This document shows, piece by piece, positions 9,857 to 18,457 of a DNA stretch of 64,000 nt. The position numbers and the translations under genes were made by a program. The notes beneath the pieces are model-generated. The model was not told where the DNA came from, did no database searches, and saw nothing but the letters and a program-made list of their open reading frames with translations. The DNA comes from Bacteroidota bacterium (lineage in GTDB: Bacteria > Bacteroidota > Bacteroidia > AKYH767-A > OLB10): assembly GCA_016713525.1 (NCBI GenBank), contig JADJOZ010000012.1, positions 248,001 to 312,000 on the forward strand, read 5' to 3'. Within the stretch, counting starts at the first letter, position 1; each line of letters begins with the position of its first letter.

Positions 9857-10842
9857 GATGGATCCTCCGGTTTTAAGTTAGCTGAGATATTGCCATTGAC
9901 AAATGCTATGGCTGCTCTCATACTTTGTTCATTGTCGTTTGCAATGGGTACAACCTTGGCAAATTTTACCAGGTCGGCCAATTCTAAAAGATATTTTACC
10001 TGAGTGAAATTGTCGGGAAGCTGATTCGCTATGATGGACAGATGTAATATTTCATCCGTAGTCATTTCCATGGCGGCAACAGACCACCGGTTTTCAATGA
10101 AAGTGCGGGTAATGTCCGATAATCCGGTGTAGTAAGCTTTGAAATTGCCTTGTTGCCATAGTTTACGCTCATCGAGGTCTTTCAATGCTTCCAGAGCAAG
10201 TTCATGGGCCGGTCTTTTTACTTCTGCAATCACAGGGGCAACAATTTTCAGCTTCCTCTTCTCAAGATACCGGTAGACTAAAAATCCGGCTAATACAGCC
10301 AGTAACAATATTCCTAAATAGGGTAATATTTCAATCCATGAAAAGGATATACGAACCTGACCTTTTAAATCTTTTATAGCCCGGGTGGTGTCGACCGGAA
10401 TTGAAGTAACGGTAATCAACAAAGGTTCGGTTTCAGATGAATAAGTTGTAGTATCACCTGATAATTTATAATTAAATGTAAATGGAGGAATTACATGATA
10501 ACCGGAATCAAAACTTGTAACCACAAAATGCTGAGAATTGGTAATCGAATTGCCGGATGAATTTTGGATGGTATCAACCGGTGATCGCTCTACAATTTCC
10601 ATCAGCGAAAAAGTATCGGGAATGGTGGGCCATTGTGCCGTTACGTTGGCCGGATGTTTCAGTTCTAAAGTCATTCGGAACTGATTCCCGATTAAAATGG
10701 CATTGGTATCCGCTGAAATAGTTGCTTGAACATCCTGCGCTTTGAGCTGAGAATTTCCAAAACAAAATAAAGCAAGTAACACAATCAGAAAATGGTTACA
10801 GGCAGTCATCTTAAAAAACTTGAATATTGATGGTTGCTTCAC
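9853..10842 (-). CDS. BatD-like membrane protein of the bat operon
   Basis: A protein of 329 residues with a signal peptide (about 16-35, ending LKAQ), an extracytoplasmic beta-sandwich region (about 36-170), one membrane segment (about 181-202) and a cytoplasmic tail. The tail has the signature LDERKLWQQGNFKAYYTGLS and a TTDEIL motif. This hybrid of a BatD-like outer part and a DUF4381-like tail is what usually stands between the DUF58 gene and batA in Bacteroidota, but it has no accepted name. It overlaps both neighbours by four bases, which implies translation at matched levels. Exact function unknown; probably part of the same membrane complex. Confidence 0.75.
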   Translation of the reverse strand: MKQPSIFKFFKMTACNHFLIVLLALFCFGNSQLKAQDVQATISADTNAILIGNQFRMTLELKHPANVTAQWPTIPDTFSLMEIVERSPVDTIQNSSGNSITNSQHFVVTSFDSGYHVIPPFTFNYKLSGDTTTYSSETEPLLITVTSIPVDTTRAIKDLKGQVRISFSWIEILPYLGILLLAVLAGFLVYRYLEKRKLKIVAPVIAEVKRPAHELALEALKDLDERKLWQQGNFKAYYTGLSDITRTFIENRWSVAAMEMTTDEILHLSIIANQLPDNFTQVKYLLELADLVKFAKVVPIANDNEQSMRAAIAFVNGNISANLKPEDPS

Positions 10843-11714
10843 GCCCTTTTCTCCCTTTTCTTAAACAGATTTATCAATGGTTGAACATAATTCTGATCGG
10901 TAGCAATTTTCACCTGATCAACACCGCTTCTGGCAAATAACTCTTCAGTCGTTTTCTGGGTCTTGAGCCAATTTGCCTTGTACTGTTCACGGGTAGTTTT
11001 ACTTGAACTGTCGACCCATAATAAGGAACCCGTTTCTGCATCCTGCATTCTGATAAGTCCAATATCAGGCAATTCCGATTCCCGGTGATCATAAATCCGG
11101 ATGGCCACCAGGTCGTGCTTTCTGGCAGCAATTTTAAGTGCATCATCATATCCGGCAGTCTGAAAGTCAGAAATAAGGAATGATATGCTACGCTTCTTAA
11201 TCATATTGGTAAAATACCTTAAAGCTCCTCCGATATCAGTTCCGGAAGAAGAGGGTTTAAAATCAATCAGTTCCCGTATAATACGGAGAATATGCGATTT
11301 TCCTTTCTTAGGTGGTATGAATTTTTCAATTTTATCACTGAAGAATATAACACCGATTTTATCGTTGTTTTGAATGGCACTGAATGAAAGTACCGCACAC
11401 AATTCAGTAATCAGTTCCCTTTTAAATTGGCGGCGGGTACCATAATCGCCCGATGCACTGATATCAACCAGTAACATCACGGTCAATTCCCTTTCTTCCT
11501 CAAAAATTTTCACAAAAGGATGATTGAAACGTGCGGTTACATTCCAGTCAATATTTCGGATATCATCACCCGGCATATATTCACGTACTTCACTGAATGC
11601 CATACCCCGGCCCTTAAAGGCGGAATGGTATTCGCCGGAAAATATCTGATTCGACAAACCTCTTGTCTTAATCTCTATCTTCCTGACTTTCTTTAAAAGT
11701 TCAGTGGTTTCCAC
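10839..11714 (-). CDS. DUF58 domain protein (VWA-like) of the MoxR/bat operon
   Basis: A cytosolic protein of 291 residues with the DUF58 hallmark: MPGDDIRNIDWNVTARF, then a VWA-like core with DISASGDYG, SSGTDIGGALRYF and SFLISDFQ. Members are nearly always encoded beside a MoxR ATPase, as here (45 bases after moxR), and are thought to be MoxR partners or substrates. The stop overlaps the next start by four bases. The usual length and motifs are intact. Confidence 0.9.
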   Translation of the reverse strand: METTELLKKVRKIEIKTRGLSNQIFSGEYHSAFKGRGMAFSEVREYMPGDDIRNIDWNVTARFNHPFVKIFEEERELTVMLLVDISASGDYGTRRQFKRELITELCAVLSFSAIQNNDKIGVIFFSDKIEKFIPPKKGKSHILRIIRELIDFKPSSSGTDIGGALRYFTNMIKKRSISFLISDFQTAGYDDALKIAARKHDLVAIRIYDHRESELPDIGLIRMQDAETGSLLWVDSSSKTTREQYKANWLKTQKTTEELFARSGVDQVKIATDQNYVQPLINLFKKREKRA

Positions 11715-11759
11715 AATTTTCTGATTTAAGTTTCAAATAACAACAGCCGGCTAAATCGA

Positions 11760-12747
11760 CTATGGCACTTCAACAGCATTTAAAACTTCATTTACTACTT
11801 CATCGGTTGTAACATTTTCCGCTTCAGCTTCATAAGTTAAACCAATACGATGACGTAGAATATCGTGACAAACTGCACGCACATCTTCAGGAATAACATA
11901 TCCGCGACGCTTCACAAATGCATAAGCCTTGGAAGCGAGCGCCAGATTTATACTTGCCCTTGGTGATGCTCCATAACTGATTAATTGCTTCAGTTTACCG
12001 AGATTATTATCGGCAGGAAAACGGGTTGCAAATACAATATCCAGAATGTACTTTTCTATTTTCTCATCCATATAAACTTCCTTCACCACCTTACGGGCTT
12101 TCAGAATTTCATTGGTGGTAACTACCGGATTAATTTTAATCGGTTCAGGGTTCAGATTCTGGCGAATGATCAAACGTTCTTCTTCTTTATTCGGATAACC
12201 AATCACTATTTTAAGCATAAAACGATCCAGCTGAGCTTCTGGCAGGGGATAAGTACCTTCCTGTTCAATAGGATTCTGGGTTGCTAAAACCAAAAATGGT
12301 TCTTCCAGATGGAAAGTTTCCTCACCAATTGTTACCTGGCGCTCCTGCATGGCCTCCAGTAATGCACTTTGCACCTTGGCTGGGGCACGGTTTATTTCAT
12401 CGGCCAAAATAAAGTTGGAAAATAATGGTCCTTTACGAACAGTAAACTCCTCCTTTTTCTGGTTGTAAATCATGGTCCCCAGCAAATCTGCCGGCAATAA
12501 GTCAGGTGTGAACTGAATTCTGCTGAATCGCGAATGAATAGCTGATGCCAGCGATTTTATTGCCAGTGTTTTTAGCTAATCCCGGAACACCCTCAAGTAA
12601 TAGGTGACCATTTGATAGTAAACCTATTAAAAGCCTTTCCATCATATATTTCTGGCCTATGATGGCTTTTCCAACCTCCAGACTTAAAAGCTCTACAAAT
12701 GCACTTTCCTGCTGGATGCGCTCATTAATTTCCCTGATATCTGTCAT
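11760..12747 (-). CDS. MoxR-family AAA+ ATPase (single-base frameshift)
   Basis: After repair a protein of 328 residues. Walker A is EGVPGLAKT, Walker B lies in FILADEINRAPAK, sensor 1 in LATQNPIEQEGTYPLPEAQ, and the lid domain ends the protein. As given, an extra base in the T5 run at 12569-12573 shifts the frame directly after the Walker A lysine: the reading GLAKNTGNK should be GLAKTLAIKSLA. MoxR ATPases act as chaperone-like remodelling factors on VWA proteins; here the obvious clients are the DUF58 protein, BatA and BatB. It is the first gene of the bat operon. Confidence 0.9.
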
Positions 12748-12848
12748 ATGATTCGTTTAAAACGGGCTCAATATTAGAGCCCAATCCATGAAATTTTTAT
12801 GAAGACAACGTTGTAATTCCCGGTTTTGACCGATTTTTGTCTTTCCCG

Positions 12849-12856
12849 CAAAGGTA
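12849..12856 (-). promoter_or_regulatory. Candidate -7 element of the moxR-bat operon
   Basis: On the minus strand the sequence reads TACCTTTG, a perfect match to the Bacteroidota TAnnTTTG element, about 100 bases before the moxR start. No good -33 TTTG is seen at 19 bases. The leader contains a short hairpin, GGGCTC/GAGCCC, at about 12766-12784. Confidence 0.5.
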
Positions 12857-12951
12857 TTAAAAACATTTCCCGGTAATCGTCTCCTGACTCATGACTTATC
12901 AACGAACATATCAGCAGGTTATTCTTTCCAGACTTTTAATGTTCAACTTCG

Positions 12952-12959
12952 TACCTTTG
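12952..12959 (+). promoter_or_regulatory. Candidate -7 element of truA
   Basis: TACCTTTG, a perfect TAnnTTTG match 31 bases before the truA ATG. Confidence 0.55.
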
Positions 12960-12990
12960 GGCCTTTCCGGATTGGAACCGGATTTATGGC

Positions 12991-13764
12991 ATGAATCATC
13001 GTTATTTCGTACGTCTGTCGTTTCAGGGAACCCATTATTCGGGTTGGCAAATTCAGGAAAATGCGGTTTCCGTGCAGGAAAAACTGAATCAGGCACTTAC
13101 TGTTATTTCTGGTCATGAAATTACAACCACCGGTTGCGGCAGGACCGATGCCGGGGTGCATGCCAGAATGTTTTATGCACACTTTGACTTATCTGAACCC
13201 ATTGCCGATTCCGGTCGCATGCTTTACCAGCTGAATGCAATTTTACCCGACGATATTGCTATTCATGAAATAATCGCTGTGGCGGAAAATGCCCATGCAA
13301 GGTTTGATGCTACTTCCCGGACATATGAGTACTTCATGTGCCGGTATAAAAACCCCTTCCTGAGAGATTATGCCTTTCATGGTTTCCGAAATCCCGATAT
13401 AGTTCTTATGCAACAAGCCTGTGAAATATTAAAATCACATATCGATTTCAGCTCATTCAGCAAATCAAATACACAGGTAAAAACCAATCTTTGCAAAATC
13501 ACTCACGCACATTGGGAATTCCGCAATGAAATGCTAGTTTTTACCATAACAGCTGACAGATTCCTGCGTGGTATGGTGCGGGCAATTGTTGGAACTTTAC
13601 TGGATGTTGGCACAGCTAAGATGCCTCCGGAAGAGCTGAATGATATATTATTGGCACAGAACAGAAGCCAGGCAGGTACATCTGCTCCTGCAGCAGGGCT
13701 TTATCTGACACGCATTTCTTACCCATATTTAACAGATCCGACCGGATTCCGCTTCCCTGGTTAA
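12991..13764 (+). CDS. truA: tRNA pseudouridine(38-40) synthase TruA
   Basis: A protein of 257 residues, the usual length. It converts uridines 38-40 in the anticodon arm of tRNAs to pseudouridine. The family signature GCGRTDAGVHA contains the catalytic aspartate (D53 here). Other conserved blocks are YSGWQIQ near the N terminus, FDATSRTYEYF in the middle and FLRGMVRAIVGTLLDVG near the C terminus. It is followed after six bases by an ABC exporter gene, so the two are probably cotranscribed. Confidence 0.95.
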   Translation: MNHRYFVRLSFQGTHYSGWQIQENAVSVQEKLNQALTVISGHEITTTGCGRTDAGVHARMFYAHFDLSEPIADSGRMLYQLNAILPDDIAIHEIIAVAENAHARFDATSRTYEYFMCRYKNPFLRDYAFHGFRNPDIVLMQQACEILKSHIDFSSFSKSNTQVKTNLCKITHAHWEFRNEMLVFTITADRFLRGMVRAIVGTLLDVGTAKMPPEELNDILLAQNRSQAGTSAPAAGLYLTRISYPYLTDPTGFRFPG

Positions 13765-13770
13765 TATTTT

Positions 13771-15537
13771 ATGAGCACTGGAGTTACCGGAAAAGCAATC
13801 GATTTACCTGTTCTGAAAAGAGTATTTGCTTTCGTTTCACCCTACAAAAGCATTTTTTGGAAGACTGTTATATTAACGGTTTGCCTGGCATTACTTGGTC
13901 CTGTTCGTCCCTGGCTGACTCAAATCACCCTTGATGGCTACATCACCAACAGTGATCCTATCGGTCTGCTGAACATGACCATGCTGATGATTGGTGTGCT
14001 TTTATTTCAAAGTCTCCTGCAATTTTTTCACAGTCACCAGACCAATTTATTGGGCCAGTTTGTAATACGTGATATGCGTGTGAAACTCTTCAATCACATT
14101 GTTCGGTTTAAAATGCCTTATTTCGATAAAACTCCTGTAGGTACACCAGTAACAAGAACGGTTTCTGATATGGAAACAATTGCAGATATTTTTTCAGATG
14201 GCCTGATTGTGATTATTGGTGATATTTTACAACTGGTGGTTATCATCAGTTACATGTTTTATGTCGACTGGCAACTTACGTTTATAAGTTTGAGCACCCT
14301 GCCATTACTGCTGCTTGCAACAAATATTTTTAAGAATAAAATAAAAAAGACGTTCAACGATGTCAGAACTCAGGTTGCTGCATTGAATGTATTTGTTCAG
14401 GAGCATCTTACAGGAATAAAAATAGTTCAGGTTTTTAATCGGGAACAAATTTCATTTGAAAATTTTAAAGAAATTAACAAACAACACCGGATTGCCAATG
14501 TGAAATCAGTCTGGTATTACAGTATTTTTTTTCCTGTTGTTGAAATTTTATCCGCAATTTCAATAGGTCTCATAGTATGGTGGGGTGCAGGTAATGTGAT
14601 AGAAGGTCAGGCAAGTTTTGGAACGGTTGTATCTTTTATTATGCTTATCAACATGCTTTTCCGGCCAATTCGCGAACTGGCAGATAAGTTCAATACACTT
14701 CAAATGGGAATGGTAAGCTCGGAACGGATCTTTAAAGTATTTGAAACACCTTCTGGAAATCAATCTGCAGGATCATACAAAACAGCTGATAACCTGAAAG
14801 GGAAAATAGAGTTCCGAAATGTGTGGTTTGCTTATCAAAATGAGGATTGGGTACTACGGGATGTATCTTTCATTGCGCACCCGGGAGAAACCCTTGCTTT
14901 TGTTGGAGCTACAGGCGCCGGGAAATCAACTGTTATTAATCTTATTAATCGTTTTTATGATATCACCAGAGGACAAATTCTGATTGATGACGTCGACTTA
15001 TTCGAATATGATGTAAAATCACTGCGAAGTAATATTGCATTGGTACTGCAAGATGTTTTTCTGTTCTCCGACACTATTGAAAAAAATATCACCCTGGATG
15101 ATCCATCTATCACTGAAGCTCAGGTACAAAATGGTGCCAGACAAGTTGGTGCCGATTCTTTTATTGATAAGCTGCCGGGAGGAATGCAATTTAATCCCGG
15201 TGAACGGGGAGCAATGCTCTCAATGGGGCAACGACAGTTAATTTCTTTCATCAGAGCTTATGTATTCAATCCTTCGGTATTAATACTCGATGAGGCCACG
15301 TCATCTATTGATTCGGAAAGTGAAGCAATGATTACGCACGCTACAAAAGTCATCACCAAAGGTCGTACATCTATTGTAATTGCTCATCGATTGGCAACCA
15401 TCCAGAATGCATCGAAAATCATTGTTATGGATCAAGGGAAAATTGTAGAAACTGGTAACCATCAGGAACTACTTGCTAAAAATGGATTCTATTATCAACT
15501 TTACGAAATTCAATTTAAAAATGTGCCCCTAACATAA
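13771..15537 (+). CDS. ABC exporter half-transporter (MsbA-like, fused TMD-NBD)
   Basis: A protein of 588 residues: six predicted membrane helices in the first 320 or so, then a nucleotide-binding domain. Walker A is GATGAGKST (about 378-386), the Q loop LQDVF, the signature LSMGQRQ (a variant of LSGGQ, about 483), Walker B ILDEATSSID (about 505), and the switch histidine lies in IVIAHRL. This is a type I/IV exporter that works as a homodimer or heterodimer. Lipid flippases of the MsbA type and multidrug exporters share this layout, so the substrate is open. Confidence 0.9.
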   Translation: MSTGVTGKAIDLPVLKRVFAFVSPYKSIFWKTVILTVCLALLGPVRPWLTQITLDGYITNSDPIGLLNMTMLMIGVLLFQSLLQFFHSHQTNLLGQFVIRDMRVKLFNHIVRFKMPYFDKTPVGTPVTRTVSDMETIADIFSDGLIVIIGDILQLVVIISYMFYVDWQLTFISLSTLPLLLLATNIFKNKIKKTFNDVRTQVAALNVFVQEHLTGIKIVQVFNREQISFENFKEINKQHRIANVKSVWYYSIFFPVVEILSAISIGLIVWWGAGNVIEGQASFGTVVSFIMLINMLFRPIRELADKFNTLQMGMVSSERIFKVFETPSGNQSAGSYKTADNLKGKIEFRNVWFAYQNEDWVLRDVSFIAHPGETLAFVGATGAGKSTVINLINRFYDITRGQILIDDVDLFEYDVKSLRSNIALVLQDVFLFSDTIEKNITLDDPSITEAQVQNGARQVGADSFIDKLPGGMQFNPGERGAMLSMGQRQLISFIRAYVFNPSVLILDEATSSIDSESEAMITHATKVITKGRTSIVIAHRLATIQNASKIIVMDQGKIVETGNHQELLAKNGFYYQLYEIQFKNVPLT

Positions 15538-15679
15538 CTTGTTTAGAATGATTCTATCTTGATATGGTTTGTAGTTGATTTGCCACAACATAGCATGAGT
15601 TTTTAGTACATTCTCGCTAATTTTTTACGTTCTTTGCACCAATAAACCAAATTATTAACCACTCTAAAAACCTACTGCC

Positions 15680-16105
15680 ATGGGAGTTATTAAAGAATTT
15701 AAAGAATTTGCCGTCAGAGGCAATCTCGTCGACACCGCTGTAGCTTTCGTTATGGGAGCTGCTTTCGGTAAAATTGTATCTTCATTTGTTGAAGGAATTG
15801 TGATGCCAATGGTTGGAATGCTGACCGGTGGCGTTGATTTTAACGACAAAAAACTCGTCCTGCAGGATGCAGTTTCTGAAATCAAGAATGCTGATGGAAC
15901 TATTATTCCAGCAGTTGCAGAAGTATCGCTCAAGTATGGTATTTTCATTACCAACCTGATCGATTTTATCATTGTTGCCTTCGCTGTATTCATGGTAATC
16001 AAAGGAATTAATTCCATGAAGAAAGCGGAGCCTGCACCACCTCCGGCTGGTCCTTCAAATGAAGAAAAATTACTTTCTGAAATCAGAGATCTTCTAAAGA
16101 AATAA
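15680..16105 (+). CDS. mscL: Large-conductance mechanosensitive channel MscL
   Basis: A protein of 141 residues. The N-terminal helix and first membrane segment carry the MscL hallmark FKEFAVRGNLVDTAVAFVMG, followed by AFGKIVSSFVEGIVMP. A periplasmic loop (about 55-95) leads to the second membrane segment (YGIFITNLIDFIIVAFAVFM) and a cytosolic helix ending in EKLLSEIRDLLKK. It opens under membrane tension during osmotic downshock to release solutes. Monocistronic, with its own terminator. Confidence 0.95.
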   Translation: MGVIKEFKEFAVRGNLVDTAVAFVMGAAFGKIVSSFVEGIVMPMVGMLTGGVDFNDKKLVLQDAVSEIKNADGTIIPAVAEVSLKYGIFITNLIDFIIVAFAVFMVIKGINSMKKAEPAPPPAGPSNEEKLLSEIRDLLKK

Positions 16106-16119
16106 TTAATTCAGGAAAC

Positions 16120-16148
16120 AAGGCAGCTCCTCAAAGGGCTGCCTTTTC
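16120..16148 (+). terminator. Terminator of mscL
   Basis: AAGGCAGC and GCTGCCTT form an 8-bp stem with a 10-base loop, followed by a short T-rich stretch. Confidence 0.75.
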
Positions 16149-16177
16149 TTGTTCACTAAACTTATTAATAAAAAAAT

Positions 16178-17106
16178 ATGAAGCGTTTATTACTTACAAT
16201 TTCAACTATTGCAGTAGTTAGTTCCTCGTCAATGGCACAGGAAACAGCTGCTGTTGACACTTCCTGGAAAACAGGTGGTATAATCGGATTAAATTTCACT
16301 CAGGTTAGTCTTTCAAACTGGGCTGCCGGCGGACAGAATTCAATCTCGGGTATTGCATTATTTAACTATTATGCCAATTATAATAAAGGCAAAAACATCT
16401 GGGATAATTCTATTGATCTGGGTTATGGTTTAACTCAAAATGGTGATGCCGATCCGATTAAAAGTGAAGATAAAATTGACCTCGCTACCAAATATGGTCG
16501 CTATGCCTTCAAACATTGGTATTATTCTGCGTTATTAGGATTTAAAAGTCAATTCACACCTGGCTACAATTACCCTGATGATTCGACTAAAATCTCCAAT
16601 TTCATGGCTCCTGCCTATATCACTTTGGCATTAGGTATGGATTACAAACCAAACGATAACTTTTCGGTAATGATTGCTCCGGTAACTGGCCGTATTATAA
16701 TAGTTAACGACGAAGATCTTGCAGATGCCGGTGCCTTTGGAGTTGATCCTGCCGAATACAACGAGCTGTTCGAAAAGGTAAAAGATGGAGAAAAAATGCG
16801 TACTGAATTTGGTGCATCTATCAGAGCTCTTTACAAAAAGACATCATTGAAAATGTTAACCTCCAAACGAAACTGGAATTGTTCAGCAACTACCTGGAAG
16901 ATCCACAAAACATCGATGTTAACTGGGAAGTTTTAATTTCTATGAAAGTAAACAAATACATCACGGCTACTCTGGCAACACAATTAATTTATGATGATAA
17001 TACTATTATTGCTGTTGATAATAACAGTGATGGCATTATCGATGAAGCCGGACCAAGAACTCAATTTAAAGAAGTTTTGGGAGTAGGCTTCTCTTATAAA
17101 TTTTAA
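16178..17106 (+). CDS. DUF3078 family outer-membrane-type protein (single-base frameshift)
   Basis: After repair a protein of 309 residues with a signal peptide (ending SSMAQ) and alternating beta-strand pattern. The family hallmark WKTGGIIGLNFTQVSLSNWA is followed by AGGQNSISG. The C-terminal strand GVGFSYKF, ending in phenylalanine, fits a beta-barrel outer membrane protein. One base is missing in the A5 run at 16835-16839: restoring it turns KTSLKMLTSK into KDIIENVNLQTKLELFSNYL and joins the two open frames. DUF3078 has no assigned function. It lies alone between two terminators. Confidence 0.82.
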
Positions 17107-17120
17107 AAAAGTTCCCTCAT

Positions 17121-17159
17121 AAAAAAACGGCTTTCACTAGAATGGTGAAAGCCGTTTTT
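17121..17159. terminator. Bidirectional terminator
   Basis: AAAAACGGCTTTCAC (17123-17137) and GTGAAAGCCGTTTTT (17145-17159) form a perfect 15-bp stem with a 7-base loop, between the convergent DUF3078 and DUF937-like genes. Confidence 0.88.
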
Positions 17160-17175
17160 CATTTTGTAGAAAGGT

Positions 17176-17724
17176 TTATTTTTTCCCAAAAAGTCCGCCC
17201 AGCATATCACCCAGCTGACCTTTCATAGCATCTTTGGCACCTCCCGAAAGCATTCCGGCCAGATCATCCATGGAAGAACCATCACCATCTTTATCGAGCA
17301 TTTTTCCGAAGTCGATTCCGGAAGTTTTACCACCGGTCAGACTGCTGAAAATTCCACCTAAATCGATACTCTTATCGTTAGGATCATTGGTTTTATTTAC
17401 CAGACTACCTAAAACACCAGGCAGGAGGGAAGCAACCATTCCTGCCGCTTGAGATGAATTCAAGCCAAACTTCTCGGCTAATCCGGAAGCTACATTCCCT
17501 GAAATTTTTGCTACTGCCGGATTTTGTCCAATCCCTGACTTTCCGGTCAGCAAACTAATTACATCTTTTGCATTTCCCGAAGCTAGTTCTCCCTGCAAAC
17601 CGCTTACAATAGATTTCGACGCATGCTGAATAGCTTCGTCATTTTTTTCATTTGGAATTGCCGGATTATTGATGATTGCATCTCCGGCATGGTCCTTTAC
17701 CAATTGTACTAGTGTTTCAAACAT
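17176..17724 (-). CDS. DUF937/YidB-like protein, Gly/Ser-rich
   Basis: I place the start at the ATG at 17724 (MFETLVQLVKDHAGDAI), which opens with the typical helix of this group. Longer frames reaching 17862 would overlap the preceding gene and add an unrelated basic segment. The 182-residue protein has helical repeats in the first 110 residues (IQHASKSIVSGL, FGLNSSQAAGMVASLLPGVLGSLV). A glycine/aspartate-rich tail follows, with DKDGDGSSMDDLAGML (EF-hand-like spacing, DKDGDGS) and an ending in LGGLFGKK. Function unknown. The two genes before it are closely spaced on the same strand, suggesting a small operon. Confidence 0.72.
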   Translation of the reverse strand: MFETLVQLVKDHAGDAIINNPAIPNEKNDEAIQHASKSIVSGLQGELASGNAKDVISLLTGKSGIGQNPAVAKISGNVASGLAEKFGLNSSQAAGMVASLLPGVLGSLVNKTNDPNDKSIDLGGIFSSLTGGKTSGIDFGKMLDKDGDGSSMDDLAGMLSGGAKDAMKGQLGDMLGGLFGKK

Positions 17725-17752
17725 GGCAGTATATTTTATATGGTTAGTAATT

Positions 17753-18070
17753 TTACAAGTAATAAAGGTAAGCAAATCTTTTCCTTTTTTTGAGATATTC
17801 CAAATCCGATTCATTGTTATAGGCTTCCTGCTCGAATAATATTTTTCGATAGGCCTGATCATGGTTCCAGGTCTGTATTAATTCGTACAGATAATTGACT
17901 ACATAAATCAGATAAAAAGGCAATATTAAAAGCTCTAGCTGCTGCCTGAGATGAATTTTTTCATGATTCAATAAAACAGCATCTTTCTTGGCCGCCTTTT
18001 CGTGCAGAAAAATGAATGGAAAAATAGCAATTCCCCGCCTGCGCATAAATGGTAAAATGAATATGATCAC
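17753..18070 (-). CDS. Small HExxH-motif membrane-associated protein
   Basis: A protein of 105 residues that starts at a GTG two bases after the stop of the preceding gene. It contains NHEKIHLRQQLELLILPF: an HExxH zinc-site motif at the head of a hydrophobic helix. A later FEQEAYNNE segment could supply a third, glutamate ligand. The pattern is that of a gluzincin-like metallopeptidase core (BlaR1/M56-like) reduced to its minimum, but no further catalytic elements are seen. I know similar small proteins from Bacteroidota without a function. Whether it binds metal or cuts anything is inference. Confidence 0.7.
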   Translation of the reverse strand: MIIFILPFMRRRGIAIFPFIFLHEKAAKKDAVLLNHEKIHLRQQLELLILPFYLIYVVNYLYELIQTWNHDQAYRKILFEQEAYNNESDLEYLKKRKRFAYLYYL

Positions 18071-18072
18071 TT

Positions 18073-18342
18073 TTATGGTTTGTTCTTGAAAACCTTTTCA
18101 AATGCCACTTTCAGATCATCCGCCAGTACATCTGCTTTGTTTTTGACTTCTCTTCCAATTTCTCCCACTTGACTCTTCAGATTATCCTCAAAATCAATGC
18201 CCTGAAACGCTTTATCGAGTGGATTATGAATAATTCCCGGTAGCCGCTTCTTTAAATATTCTGAAACTACTTTCAATGCCTCAGTAGCCTGTACATCACT
18301 GATTCCGGTTCTTTCCATCAACTGTTTTTTAAGCTCTTCCAT
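18073..18342 (-). CDS. Small helical protein, unknown function
   Basis: A protein of 89 residues, charged and all-helical. The N-terminal segment GISDVQATEALKVVSEYLKKRLP resembles the helix pairs of DUF2267- or DUF937-type proteins. The C-terminal half (VGEIGREVKNKADVLADDLKVAFEKVF) looks like an amphipathic helix. It is the first of three closely spaced minus-strand genes (gap of two bases to the HExxH gene). No function can be assigned. Confidence 0.65.
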   Translation of the reverse strand: MEELKKQLMERTGISDVQATEALKVVSEYLKKRLPGIIHNPLDKAFQGIDFEDNLKSQVGEIGREVKNKADVLADDLKVAFEKVFKNKP

Positions 18343-18437
18343 GTTATTTTAATTTAATCTTCAAATTTAGTAAGGAATAATGAATTTGTTGACTATGAAA
18401 TTGATTCCTTAACAAAACTGAATGCATTCTCAACTGT

Positions 18438-18445
18438 TATCTTTG
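18438..18445 (+). promoter_or_regulatory. Candidate -7 element of msrA; decides the start
   Basis: TATCTTTG, a perfect TAnnTTTG match, lies 12 bases before the ATG at 18458. An upstream in-frame ATG at 18422 would precede the promoter, so the downstream start is preferred. Confidence 0.55.
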
Positions 18446-18457
18446 CTGATACTAATT

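Noticed and set aside
12766..12784. GGGCTC/GAGCCC hairpin in the moxR leader as a riboswitch or attenuator
   Set aside because: Six base pairs with a 7-base AT loop and no T run or alternative fold; too little to support regulation.
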